From assembly GCF_001262505.1 (NCBI RefSeq), contig NZ_KQ410734.1, forward strand, positions 124,001-188,000: a DNA stretch of 64,000 nt, written 5' to 3'. Shown in pieces: positions 26,234 through 34,831 of this stretch. This stretch comes from Shinella sp. SUS2. Its GTDB lineage: Bacteria > Pseudomonadota > Alphaproteobacteria > Rhizobiales > Rhizobiaceae. The position numbers were made by a program, and so were the translations under genes. Every line of letters starts with the position of its first letter. Positions within the stretch are counted from its first letter, which is position 1. Below the pieces are notes generated by a model, which saw only the letters and a program-made list of their open reading frames with translations, was not told the origin of the DNA and made no database searches.

Positions 26234-27744
26234 GCCGCCACCGCTTCTTCGCCTGTCGCGGCAAGCATGACATCGGCTTCCGTTACGCCGCGGGCAAAGC
26301 CGGCAACGAGTTCGCCGGCGCGCATGACGAGAATGCGGTCGGCAGCGCCCAACACTTCCGGCAGGTCGGACGAGACCATCATGATCGCCGCCCCCTTGCG
26401 GGCGAGGTTTCGCATGAGATGGTAGATGCCGGCCTTTGCGTTGACGTCGATGCCGCGTGTCGGCTCGATGAAGATCAACAGTCGGGGCGCGAGTGCCAGC
26501 CAGCGTGCCACGATGGCCTTCTGCTGGTTGCCGCCGGAGAGCGCCTTGATGTCCTGGGAAAGACTGCCGGCACGCACGTCGAGATCGCGCATTAGTGTTT
26601 CCATCGCCCCGGTGGAGACGAACGGCGTCGCATCGGCACTGCCGGCGAGGCCGGAAAGCGCGCGTGCCGTCAACATGCCGTTGTCGATGACCGACTGCAT
26701 CAGGAGGAGCGCTTCGGCCTTGCGGTCGCCGGGCAGAAGGCCGATGCCGGCGCGGATCGCATCGCGCGGATTTGTGAAGCGGGACGGCTTTCCGGCAAAC
26801 ACGACTTCGCCCTCGGCAAAGGGGGCAAGGCCGAAGATCGCCTGGGCGAGTGCCACCCGCCCTGCCCCTTGCAGACCGGCAAAGCCGACGATCTCGCCGG
26901 CGCGTAGCGCGAAGGAGATGTTCTTCAGCTGATCATTCCCGGCATTGCGTACGGAGAGCACGATGTCGCCGATTTCCTCCGGCCTTGCCGGCTCCGCATA
27001 GAAGTCGCCGATATCGCGGCCGACCATGGTGCGTACGATCGTGTCGGGTTCCGGTACATGGTCGAAGCTCGCCGCCGTCTCGCCGTCCTTCAGAACGGTC
27101 ACGCGATCGGCAAGCCGGGTGATCTCGCGCATGCGATGGGTGATGTAGATGATTGCGACGCCGCGGTGCTTCAGCGTATCGACGAGATCGAACAGCACCT
27201 CGCATTCGGCCTCGTTGAGCGCTGCGGTCGGCTCGTCCATCACGATGACCCGCGCTTCGAGCGATACAGCCTTGGCGATCTCGACGAGTTGCTGGCTCGC
27301 AACATCGAGATCGGCCACGATCGTGTCGGGCTCGATGCGGTGTGCCGAGCCGAACAGCGCCAGCACGCGCCGCGCCTCCTCGTTCATCGCCCTGATGTCG
27401 ATGAAGCCGCGACGGGTCGGCTCCCGGCCGAGGAAGATGTTCTGCGCGACGGTGCGTTCCGGAAGCAGGGAGAATTCCTGATAGATGACGGCGATGCCCG
27501 CGCGGATGGCTTCCAGCGGATGGAGGAAATGCCGTTCCTCGCCCGCCACGACGACCGCGCCGTCATCCGGCCGGTAGAGGCCGGAGAGGATCTTCATCAA
27601 TGTCGACTTGCCGGCACCGTTTTCGCCGGCAAGGGCATGGACCTCGCCGGAACGGGCGAGGAAACTGACGCCCTTCAGCGCCTTCACGCCGGGAAAGCTC
27701 TTGGTGATGCCGCGCATCTCGATGGCAGGGACGTTCTGGTTCAT
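26230..27744 (-). CDS. Ribose-type sugar ABC transporter ATP-binding protein (RbsA-like, two domains)
   Basis: 504 residues from ATG 27744, which overlaps the upstream stop as ATGA (ATG 27756 is in frame but less likely). The first nucleotide-binding domain is intact: GENGAGKSTLMKIL, VIYQEFSLLPERTV, a degenerate signature DVASQQLVEIAKA, VIVMDEPTAAL and ITHRM. The second half has a degenerate Walker A (FAGLQGAGRVALAQ) and signature LSGGNQQKAIVARWL. This asymmetry is normal for the RbsA/MglA family. It energises uptake with the two permeases. Confidence 0.92.
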   Translation of the reverse strand: MNQNVPAIEMRGITKSFPGVKALKGVSFLARSGEVHALAGENGAGKSTLMKILSGLYRPDDGAVVVAGEERHFLHPLEAIRAGIAVIYQEFSLLPERTVAQNIFLGREPTRRGFIDIRAMNEEARRVLALFGSAHRIEPDTIVADLDVASQQLVEIAKAVSLEARVIVMDEPTAALNEAECEVLFDLVDTLKHRGVAIIYITHRMREITRLADRVTVLKDGETAASFDHVPEPDTIVRTMVGRDIGDFYAEPARPEEIGDIVLSVRNAGNDQLKNISFALRAGEIVGFAGLQGAGRVALAQAIFGLAPFAEGEVVFAGKPSRFTNPRDAIRAGIGLLPGDRKAEALLLMQSVIDNGMLTARALSGLAGSADATPFVSTGAMETLMRDLDVRAGSLSQDIKALSGGNQQKAIVARWLALAPRLLIFIEPTRGIDVNAKAGIYHLMRNLARKGAAIMMVSSDLPEVLGAADRILVMRAGELVAGFARGVTEADVMLAATGEEAVAA

Positions 27745-28589
27745 GCTGCTGCCCATGTCTTGCGGATGAACGTTGCGCTTTCGCTGAAAAGCGTCTCGAA
27801 GTCGGGAAACAGCGGCCGCCAGACGCGGGTCGCCGTCGCGATGGCTGGCAGACCCGCGCCGAATGCCTCCAGGGTCAGCCAGCCGTCATACCCGATCTCC
27901 TTCAACACCCTGAACATAGCGGGAAAGTCTATGTGCCCGCGCCCGGGGATGCCACGGTCGTTCTCCGATACATGGAAGACGCCGATGTCGCGACCGATCA
28001 GACGGATCGCCGCCTCCGGCCGGCTTTCCTCCACATTGGCGTGAAAGGTGTCGTACATGATCCTGAAGGCGGGATGCCCGACCCGATCGACGTAGGCGTG
28101 CGCCTGCTCCATCGTGTTGAGATAGTAGGTTTCGAAGCGGTTCAGCGGCTCGAGGCTGAGATGCATGCCGTGGGCTGCTGCCCGCTCGGCCAGCGCGCGG
28201 TGTGCGTCCGCCCCGTATTTCAACTCGTCCTCGCTGGGGCCGCTCCCGGTGAAGACGCCGATCGGCGCGTGGAACGGGCCGCCCATGCTTTCGGCGCCGA
28301 GCGCGATGGCGCAATCCAGCGCCCAGTCGAGATGGGTGAGGCCGCGCGCCCGTATTTCGGCATCGGGGCTGACGGGGTTGGCCTCCGGCGTCGGCACGAT
28401 CGACGTGGTCGACCGGCCAAGGCCCAGGGCATCCAGTTCCCGGCCGAGACGTTCGTAATGTGCGACGTTGCCCTTCAGGACGGGGATTTCGACGCCGTCA
28501 TAGCCGAGATCCTGCAAGCGTCTGATGCTTGCTAGGTGCCTGTCCTCGACGAAATCGGTCAGGCAAAGGAGATTGATGCCAAGTTTCAT
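27741..28589 (-). CDS. Sugar phosphate isomerase/epimerase-like TIM barrel
   Basis: 282 residues of the xylose-isomerase-like AP-endonuclease-2 superfamily: LGYDGVEIPVLKG, MGGPFHAPIG, LSLEPLNRFETYYLNTMEQA, RIMYDTFHANVEE, VFHVSENDRGIPGRGHIDF and GWLTLEAFG. The Glu, Asp, His and Glu positions form the divalent-metal site of ketose 3-epimerases (D-tagatose/D-psicose 3-epimerase type). It is encoded immediately before the importer ATPase and after a second, distantly related isomerase. It likely converts the imported sugar in the cytoplasm. Confidence 0.87.
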   Translation of the reverse strand: MKLGINLLCLTDFVEDRHLASIRRLQDLGYDGVEIPVLKGNVAHYERLGRELDALGLGRSTTSIVPTPEANPVSPDAEIRARGLTHLDWALDCAIALGAESMGGPFHAPIGVFTGSGPSEDELKYGADAHRALAERAAAHGMHLSLEPLNRFETYYLNTMEQAHAYVDRVGHPAFRIMYDTFHANVEESRPEAAIRLIGRDIGVFHVSENDRGIPGRGHIDFPAMFRVLKEIGYDGWLTLEAFGAGLPAIATATRVWRPLFPDFETLFSESATFIRKTWAAA

Positions 28590-28596
28590 GAGATGC

Positions 28597-29463
28597 TCAA
28601 TGCAGTGTGATGCCGAGGTCGCGGCAGGTTACGCGAATCCAGGACAGTGATTTTTCGATCATCGACCCCGCCGCCCCCTCGCATTCGAGACTGAGGACGC
28701 CGGCATATCCATGATCCCGCAACTGGGCGAGGCAGACCCTGATATTGTCGGCATTGACCCCGTCGCCGAGCGCGCAATGGCTGACCGCGATGCCCGTCTG
28801 CCCGCCGCGCGCGGCTGCCGCCAACGATTGCGGCACATCCTTCACATGAACGTGGCTGACTTTGTCGATGAAGAGCGGCAGAAACTCCGCCGGCTCCTGG
28901 CCGGCGATGAAGGTGTTGCCGGTATCCATGTTCATGCGCAGCCATGGGGAATCCACGAAGGAAAGCATGCGCGCCATGAATTCGGGACGTGTCGTGAAAT
29001 GGCCGTGCGGTTCGATGTTGACGACGATCTCGTGCGCTTCGGCGACCTCGATGATCGTCTCGTAGCTGCGCTTCATGAGCGCCATCGCTTCCTCTTCGGT
29101 AAGCCCGGGCGGCATATGCAGGCCATCGGTCGTGTCGACGCAGGGACTGCCGGCCTGCGCGGCCCAGGCGATCGATTTCAGTACATAGGGCACGCCCCGG
29201 AGCGGGCCGTCCGCGCCGGAGAGCGGATAAGCGGCATCGACCTGGGAAAAGCGCACATCATATTGTTCCATCTTCCGGCGCAGCAGAACCGGGTCCTCAT
29301 AGAGGGCGACATGGGGCTGGTAGCCGAGGCCATGGATCCAGCTCACGCCATCGATCAGGCCGCACTCGATGAAGTGCACATCATTGTCGCTCGCCCACTG
29401 CAAGCATTTTTCGAACGACCAATAGGCCGAGTTGAATGCGTCCGTGTGGAACCCTATCCGCAC
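28597..29463 (-). CDS. Sugar phosphate isomerase/epimerase-like TIM barrel
   Basis: 288 residues if translation begins at GTG 29463 (VRIGFHTDAFNSAYWSF), which has GGGAGG eight to nine bases upstream; an ATG at 29496 is in frame but has no ribosome site. Superfamily markers are HFIECGLIDG, VNIEPHGHFTTRPEFM, RMNMDTGNTFIAG, HVHVKDVPQSL and GVLSLECEGA, with conserved metal-site Glu, Asp, His and Glu. It is the first gene of the six-gene importer operon and only distantly related to the next isomerase. The two could catalyse successive isomerisations. Confidence 0.85.
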   Translation of the reverse strand: MRIGFHTDAFNSAYWSFEKCLQWASDNDVHFIECGLIDGVSWIHGLGYQPHVALYEDPVLLRRKMEQYDVRFSQVDAAYPLSGADGPLRGVPYVLKSIAWAAQAGSPCVDTTDGLHMPPGLTEEEAMALMKRSYETIIEVAEAHEIVVNIEPHGHFTTRPEFMARMLSFVDSPWLRMNMDTGNTFIAGQEPAEFLPLFIDKVSHVHVKDVPQSLAAAARGGQTGIAVSHCALGDGVNADNIRVCLAQLRDHGYAGVLSLECEGAAGSMIEKSLSWIRVTCRDLGITLH

Positions 29464-29552
29464 TGGCCTGTCCTCCCGATGCTTCCTCCATGCCATTGAG
29501 TTTCAATGGCAAATCACCAGCGCCTCCGTTTAACGCTTGATGATGGCGCAGC

Positions 29553-29562
29553 ATTGCGCAAT
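29553..29562. promoter_or_regulatory. Palindrome in the AraC/isomerase divergent promoter region
   Basis: Perfect 10-bp palindrome ATTGCGCAAT in the gap between the divergent AraC regulator and importer operon. It is a candidate element for the local regulator, although AraC proteins usually bind direct repeats, so the assignment is weak. Confidence 0.3.
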
Positions 29563-29622
29563 AAATCGCTTCCGGCGTTCGAAATGGACGACTGGTAAAT
29601 TTTAAACATCCCGGGGGAAGCC

Positions 29623-30666
29623 ATGAGCAAGGCCAGCAACGAACGGGCCGTCAATCGGCCGGCAGTTTTCCGCGAGCCGGGCGCCCTGCTCTATGCCGGA
29701 AATTGCCAGGACCTGATGAAGGCCTCGCTTGCCGGGCAGGTCGCACTCAATGCCTGGACGCGCCGCGGTTACCCCGGAACCGATCTTGGCAAGGCGCTGC
29801 CGCAGGTCTGTTCGGTCGGTGGCTGGGACGCGACGACACCGCAGGACTGGGGGCTGCGCGAGCATTGCAACGAGGGCGTCAAGATTGCCTATCTCGCGCG
29901 CGGCTCGCTTGCGATAACGATGGACGGCCGCAAGACGGTGATCAACGAGGGGCAGATGTTCGTGGTGCGGCCGTGGCAGCTCCATGCGCTCGGCGACCCG
30001 ACCATTGGTGCCAGCCATATCATCTGGGTGCTGATGGACATGGGTGTGCGTCGGCCGCACGAGACCTGGCTCTGGCCTGACTGGATCGGCTGGCCGGAGC
30101 GGGACCGCAAGCGGCTAAGCGAGCTCCTGTCGAAAAACGAGCAGATCTCCTACCTTGCGTCACGCGAGGTCGCCCGCACCTTCCTGGATATCCATGACGT
30201 GGTCGCCGGGGGTGATATCGAGGGCGGCGAGGCGCGACTGCGCCTGTTGATCTCGATGATGTTGCTGCAGTTCCGCCAGATGCTGGAGAACGAGGCGCCC
30301 GTGCTCGACCTTGCGCTTGCAAGCTCCAAGCGTACGGTGGAGATTTTCCTGAAGCGGCTTCGGCATGCGCTGGAGGAGGACTGGACGCTGGAGAACATGG
30401 CAGCGGAGTGCAACCTCTCTCGCACCCAGTTCACCCAGCACTGCCAGGTGCTGACCAACATGACGCCGGTGCGCTACCTGCAGATGCTGCGGCTCAATGC
30501 TGCCCGGCAGCTCCTGGAGAGCGGCCAGCAATCCGTCACCAATGTTGCCTATGACTGCGGCTTTTCCTCCAGCCAGTATTTCGCCACCTGCTATAAGAAA
30601 CGCTTCGGCTTCTCCCCGATGGAGACGCCGCGCCAGCAGGGTGCGCTGGCAACTAGCCGGTGGTGA
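29623..30666 (+). CDS. AraC-family transcriptional regulator
   Basis: 347 residues: an N-terminal cupin-like sensor (WGLREHCNEGVKIAYLARGSLAITMDGRKTVINEGQMFVVRPWQLHAL) and a C-terminal pair of HTH motifs (WTLENMAAECNLSRTQFTQHCQVLTNMTPVRYLQMLRLNAARQLLESG, then VTNVAYDCGFSSSQYFATCYKKRFGFSP). It starts at ATG 29623 after GGGGGAAGCC. It is divergent from the ribose-type importer operon, its probable target. Its 3' end overlaps the convergent SDR gene by 14 bases, so read-through of one could interfere with the other. Confidence 0.92.
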   Translation: MSKASNERAVNRPAVFREPGALLYAGNCQDLMKASLAGQVALNAWTRRGYPGTDLGKALPQVCSVGGWDATTPQDWGLREHCNEGVKIAYLARGSLAITMDGRKTVINEGQMFVVRPWQLHALGDPTIGASHIIWVLMDMGVRRPHETWLWPDWIGWPERDRKRLSELLSKNEQISYLASREVARTFLDIHDVVAGGDIEGGEARLRLLISMMLLQFRQMLENEAPVLDLALASSKRTVEIFLKRLRHALEEDWTLENMAAECNLSRTQFTQHCQVLTNMTPVRYLQMLRLNAARQLLESGQQSVTNVAYDCGFSSSQYFATCYKKRFGFSPMETPRQQGALATSRW

Positions 30667-31420
30667 CGACACCGCCGTCGATGACGAGGGCCTGACCGGT
30701 CATCATGCGGCTCGCCGAGGAAGAGAGGAACAGGCAGCCGCCAACAATATCCTCCGGCGCCAGCATGTCCTTGAGGCACTGACGGTCGAGATGGGCCGAA
30801 AGCGCCTCGGGGGTGACCCATTTCTCCTTCTGCTTGTCGGTCAGCACCCAGCCCGGCGCCAGCGCGTTGACGCGGATCCGGTTCGGGCCGAACTCCCGGG
30901 CGAGTGCCCGCGTCATGCCGTTGATGCCGGAATTTGCAGTCACATAGACGGGATAGCCGGCGTTGCCCATCATGTAGCTGATCGAGGTGAAATTCACGAT
31001 GGCGCCGCCGTTCATCGCCTTCATGCCTGGAAGCACGGCCCGGCAGGCGAAGAAATAGGCCTTCAGGTTGATGGCCATCGCCTGTTCCCAGAAAATCTCG
31101 TCGACGGCGAGCGTATCGTGCCGCTGATCGTTGGCGGCATTGTTGACGAGGGCGGTGATCGGGCCGTGAACCTGTGCGGCGGCAGCCAGCGCCTGTTCCA
31201 GGGAAGCGAGATCGCTGATGTCGGCCGGCAGGAACAGAGGGCGCCGACCGGTCTTCTGCTCCATCGCTGCGCAGAAGGCGGTGGCGTCGGAGCGCTGGCA
31301 GAAGGCGACCCGCGCGCCCTGCCGGAGGAAGCCCTCGGTGAGGGCGGCGCCGATGCCCGAGCCGCCGCCGGTGATGAAGACGGACGCACCTTCGAGGTCC
31401 GGATAGATCGTCTCTGACAT
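30653..31420 (-). CDS. SDR oxidoreductase of the sugar 1-dehydrogenase type, catalytic Lys replaced
   Basis: 255 residues from ATG 31420. The cofactor motif is FITGGGSGIGAAL, and VNNAANDQRHD resembles Caulobacter D-xylose 1-dehydrogenase (XylB). The catalytic Ser is at about 146 (FTSIS) and Tyr at 159 (YVTAN). The expected YxxxK reads YVTAN: residue 163 is Asn, encoded by AAT at 30932-30934, instead of Lys. The C-terminus LVIDGGVVTTG is intact, so this is not a decaying gene. Family members oxidise an aldose to its lactone with NAD(P)+; activity here may be lost, weak or different. Last gene of the nine-gene sugar operon, one base after the epimerase gene. Confidence 0.85.
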   Translation of the reverse strand: MSETIYPDLEGASVFITGGGSGIGAALTEGFLRQGARVAFCQRSDATAFCAAMEQKTGRRPLFLPADISDLASLEQALAAAAQVHGPITALVNNAANDQRHDTLAVDEIFWEQAMAINLKAYFFACRAVLPGMKAMNGGAIVNFTSISYMMGNAGYPVYVTANSGINGMTRALAREFGPNRIRVNALAPGWVLTDKQKEKWVTPEALSAHLDRQCLKDMLAPEDIVGGCLFLSSSASRMMTGQALVIDGGVVTTG

Positions 31421-31421
31421 G

Positions 31422-32315
31422 TCAGCTCTCCCTTGCCGCTTCGATGCTGATGGATAGGCTCCATTCCCGCGTTTCGCCCGGCTGGAGCCAAACGGCCTTG
31501 CCGCCGGCGACCGCATCGGCAAGGCTCTCCATCGGTGCCGTGGTGGGGGCGAGGGAAATCTGGCTGACGGGCGCCTCGGCAGGCCAGCCGCCATAATCCA
31601 GCCAGAGGCCGAGATGCCCGGCAGCTTCCGCATTCCAGCGCAGAGTGAAGGTTCCGCGATCTCCGACGATACGCGCCTCGGCCTGCCCTTCCACGGAGGC
31701 AAAGAGTTTTGCGGCGAAACGGGTTTTCAGGGGATGGATCCGGTCAAGGGCTGGCAGGCCATCCCGGCCCGGGTCCGGGAAGGTGACGGGGTCCTTCGCA
31801 AGAAGGTGCCCGTTGTGGCTGAGGAAGGCCGCGTCCAGGGCTTCGATACCCGGCAAGCGGAGCCGGTCGCCCTCTTCCGGTGCGATGAGAAGATGCTGGG
31901 ACCACAGATAGGGCATCGCAAGCGAACCTTCGTTCGAGGTGCGATAGACGAGGGTGAGGCGATTGCCATCGAGCGTCAGGGTACGCTGGAAACTGAGCGG
32001 GCCGGCCCGGCCGGTTGTCGTGATGCTTTCGTCCGTGGATTCCATGTCGACCTGGCGGCCCCAGAATTCGCCGTGGTCGCGAAGCGTCATCGGCCAGGCG
32101 CTCACCTCGCATGCCGCGGCGGAGGGAAAACACTCGTCCCAGCCGCGTGCCTGTTCGACGCCAAAGGTCGCATCCTGGGCGGGCGAGCCGACTGCAGGCC
32201 CCGGAACCAGCCAGTTGCGGCCGGTCGTAAGATCGGTGAGTTCGCTTACCCGTCCGCCGAAATCAGGCTCGAGGCGCAGGCGAAGGGTTCCATTGTCGAG
32301 GACGATGCCGCTCAT
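31422..32315 (-). CDS. Aldose 1-epimerase (galactose mutarotase family)
   Basis: 297 residues from ATG 32315. The β-sandwich mutarotase pattern starts with LRLRLEPDFGGRVSELTDLTTGRNWL and continues with GWDECFPSAAACEV, the region around LRDHGEFWGRQ holding the substrate His, and LWSQHLLIAPEEGDRLRLPG with a second His. Near the end LGLWLDYGGW and SQISLAPTTAPMESLADAV carry the catalytic Glu region in altered form. It interconverts anomers of the imported sugar so that the dehydrogenase receives the right form. The start overlaps the upstream stop by 4 bases. Confidence 0.85.
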   Translation of the reverse strand: MSGIVLDNGTLRLRLEPDFGGRVSELTDLTTGRNWLVPGPAVGSPAQDATFGVEQARGWDECFPSAAACEVSAWPMTLRDHGEFWGRQVDMESTDESITTTGRAGPLSFQRTLTLDGNRLTLVYRTSNEGSLAMPYLWSQHLLIAPEEGDRLRLPGIEALDAAFLSHNGHLLAKDPVTFPDPGRDGLPALDRIHPLKTRFAAKLFASVEGQAEARIVGDRGTFTLRWNAEAAGHLGLWLDYGGWPAEAPVSQISLAPTTAPMESLADAVAGGKAVWLQPGETREWSLSISIEAARES

Positions 32316-33220
32316 GGCCGCTCCTGTTGCAGGCGGGAAAGGGTTTCGGACCATTGCCGGACGATCGACAGTCCGACGGGCTGGACGGGCAGGCACGGGG
32401 CTCGGTCGTGGATCGCGATACCGGCATTTTCGCCGAGGATGCGCTTGCCGTAGGTGATGAGATGTTCGAGCGACTGCATGACGAAGGTGGCGGCGGGAAG
32501 CGCTGCGGCATAGAGCGCCTCGGCCTCCACGTGGCGGTCCGCCTGCCACAGGTCGAGGATACGGGCCGCGACCGGTGCGATGTCGGGCGCGAGCACGAAA
32601 CCGCGGCAACCGATGCGAAGGGCATCGGTCATTTCCAGCCCGCCCCGCCCGCCGACGACCGCAAGGCTGTCGCCCGCCACGTCGATGATGCGGGCCAGGC
32701 CGAGCGCCGCGTCCTCGGCTTTCACGGCGGCAAGATTGGGAGCCCGTTGCTTCAGGCGGACGAGGTCTTCGCCGGAAAGGGCGCGGCCGAGATATTGCGG
32801 TGCGTTCTGCACGGCGACGGGCAGCGTGGTCGATGTCGCGACACGGGCGAAAAAGTCAAGATAGACATCCGCGCCATAGCTGCCGACCATCGGCGGCTGG
32901 AGGATGAGCCAGTCCGCGCCTGCCGCTGCTGCACAGGCTGCAAGCTCCACCTGCTCGCCCACCGAATTGCCGGCGATGGTCACCGAAAACGGCAACCGGC
33001 CCGCATTGGCGCGTGCTGTCGTTTCGACCAGTGCGCAGCGTTCAGCGAAGGTGAGCTTGAGCACCTCGGTCGCCAGTCCCAGCACGGTGATGCCGTGGCA
33101 ACCGGTCTCGACGCAGTACTCGATCTGCGCCTTCATCGCACCGTGATCGAGCGCCTCTTGCGCGTCGAACAGGGCAAAGAGCACGGCGTAGACGCCGTCG
33201 TGAATGTTGGTTCTTGTCAT
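32312..33220 (-). CDS. DapA-family lyase or dehydratase, catalytic Tyr replaced by Gln
   Basis: 302 residues of the DHDPS/NAL superfamily. The Schiff-base lysine is K167 (LAAVKAEDAALG). The entrance motif GTTGE reads GLATEV. The proton-relay tyrosine of the YNxP motif is replaced: VAVQNAPQ, with Gln138 encoded at 32807-32809. Aldolases of this family use that tyrosine, so this enzyme may be a 2-keto-3-deoxy sugar-acid dehydratase or otherwise altered rather than a simple aldolase. It sits between the GMC and epimerase genes with 4-base overlaps on both sides. It likely processes the product of the DgoD-type dehydratase. Confidence 0.85.
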   Translation of the reverse strand: MTRTNIHDGVYAVLFALFDAQEALDHGAMKAQIEYCVETGCHGITVLGLATEVLKLTFAERCALVETTARANAGRLPFSVTIAGNSVGEQVELAACAAAAGADWLILQPPMVGSYGADVYLDFFARVATSTTLPVAVQNAPQYLGRALSGEDLVRLKQRAPNLAAVKAEDAALGLARIIDVAGDSLAVVGGRGGLEMTDALRIGCRGFVLAPDIAPVAARILDLWQADRHVEAEALYAAALPAATFVMQSLEHLITYGKRILGENAGIAIHDRAPCLPVQPVGLSIVRQWSETLSRLQQERP

Positions 33221-34830
33221 GCTGCACCCATCATGATGTCAACGCCGCGATCTGCGACCGCCATGGCGGGCGCGTTGGTGTTTCCGCTGGTAATGCGGGG
33301 CATCATGGAAACGTCGAAGACGCGCAGGCCCTCGATGCCCTTGACGCGCAGGTCCGGCGTCAGCACGGCGAGCGGATCGTCCTCGGCTCCCATGCGGGCG
33401 GTGCCGCAGGGGTGGTAATTGGTCTTGACCGTGCGCTTGCAATGGGCAAGCAGCTCGGCATCGGAGCGGAAGGCCTCACCGGGGAAAATCTCACCCTTGA
33501 TCACCTTCGCCATCGGCCCGGTTTTCAGCACCTCGCGGGCAAAGCGCAGGCCGGCGATCTCGTGGCGGATATCGTCCTCATGGCCGAGATAATTGGAATT
33601 GATCATCGGCAGGGCTGCCGGATCGGCCGAGCGAAGGCGCACCGTGCCGCGCGCCTTCGGCTGCAGCAGGCAGGAGTTGAGCGTGACGCCGTCCGTGGGC
33701 GCGACACCCATGACGTCGCGGTCGAGATAGACGGTCGGAACGCAGTAAAACTGGATCATCGGCTCGCCCGCGGGGTCGAGCGGATTGATGAAGGCGCAGG
33801 TCTCGCAGCCGTTCGTCGAAACGGGGCCGGAGCCGAACAGCATGTATTGCAGGCCATTGCGGAGCATGCGCAGGCCGCGGTCCTCGCCGTAATAGCCGAG
33901 CTTTTCATGGGTGGCAGCGACCAGCGGAACCTCGTGGTGGTCCATCAGGTTCTCGCCGACGCCGGCAAGGTCCGCCTCGATGGCGATGCCGTGTCGGCGC
34001 AGGTCGCGTGCCGGGCCGATGCCCGAGAGCATCAGGATTTTCGGCGTGCCGAAGGCGCCGGCTGTGAGGATGACCTCGTTTGCCGCCCGAAGCTTGCGGA
34101 TCTGGCCGCCTTCTGCGATTTCGACGCCCACCGCCCTGCCGCCTTCGATGAGGAGACGCAGGACGCGCACGCCGGTCATGGCGGTCAGTTTCGGATTGGT
34201 GGCCACGGGCTCGATGAAGGCCTCGACCGCCCCGCAGCGGCGGGCGCCGCCGATCGTCGTCTGCATGTAGCCGACGCCTGCCTGCGTGCCGTCGTTGAAA
34301 TCGTTGCGCAGCGGCAGCCCCATCTCCTGTAGCGTCTTGACAAAGACATGGGAGATTTCGGCGATATGGCGCGGGTTGGAGACCTTCAGCGGCCCGTCCG
34401 TCCCATGCGCAGGGCCGGCGAGCGACTGGTTGCCTTCCTGCCGGCGGTAGTGTGGCAGGATATCGTCCCAATCCCAGCCGATGCCGTTGGGGCCGGCCTC
34501 CGTCATGCGGTTCCATTCGTCGTAGTCGGACCGCCGGCCACGCATGTAGACCATGGCATTGACGGTCGAGCCGCCGCCGAGCACGCGGCCCTGCGGCAGG
34601 TCGTGCGACCGGCCGTCGAGCTGCGGCTGCGGTTCCGTCTTGTGGAAGGTCAGGTATTTGCTGCCCTTCAGCATCTTCACGAAGCCGGCCGGCATGCGCA
34701 GCAGCGGATGGCGGTTCGACGGCCCTTCCTCGATGAGTGCGACGCGGGCGCCATGTTCGCCAACCAGTTTTGCCGCGGTTACGCAGCCGGAGGAGCCGCC
34801 GCCGACGATGATGTAGTCGAAGTCCGTCAT
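33217..34830 (-). CDS. GMC-family FAD oxidoreductase
   Basis: 537 residues from ATG 34830 (ATG 34860 is in frame but lies in the upstream gene). The FAD fold is FDYIIVGGGSSGCVTAAKLVGEHGARVALIEEGPSN, GMC signature 1 QGRVLGGGSTVNAMVYMRGR, signature 2 GAFGTPKILMLSGIGP, and the catalytic region NYHPCGTARMG and SGNTNAPAMAVADRG. It is the third GMC protein in the window and is embedded in the sugar operon between the dehydratase and the DapA-like enzyme. It may carry out the sugar oxidation step in place of, or in addition to, the altered SDR. Confidence 0.88.
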   Translation of the reverse strand: MTDFDYIIVGGGSSGCVTAAKLVGEHGARVALIEEGPSNRHPLLRMPAGFVKMLKGSKYLTFHKTEPQPQLDGRSHDLPQGRVLGGGSTVNAMVYMRGRRSDYDEWNRMTEAGPNGIGWDWDDILPHYRRQEGNQSLAGPAHGTDGPLKVSNPRHIAEISHVFVKTLQEMGLPLRNDFNDGTQAGVGYMQTTIGGARRCGAVEAFIEPVATNPKLTAMTGVRVLRLLIEGGRAVGVEIAEGGQIRKLRAANEVILTAGAFGTPKILMLSGIGPARDLRRHGIAIEADLAGVGENLMDHHEVPLVAATHEKLGYYGEDRGLRMLRNGLQYMLFGSGPVSTNGCETCAFINPLDPAGEPMIQFYCVPTVYLDRDVMGVAPTDGVTLNSCLLQPKARGTVRLRSADPAALPMINSNYLGHEDDIRHEIAGLRFAREVLKTGPMAKVIKGEIFPGEAFRSDAELLAHCKRTVKTNYHPCGTARMGAEDDPLAVLTPDLRVKGIEGLRVFDVSMMPRITSGNTNAPAMAVADRGVDIMMGAA

Positions 34831-34831
34831 C

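Noticed and set aside
24264..26273. One very long minus-strand frame that appears to fuse both ribose-type permeases
   Set aside because: Only the part from 25256 downstream encodes a permease. The upstream part is out of frame with the other permease, which has its own full reading frame.
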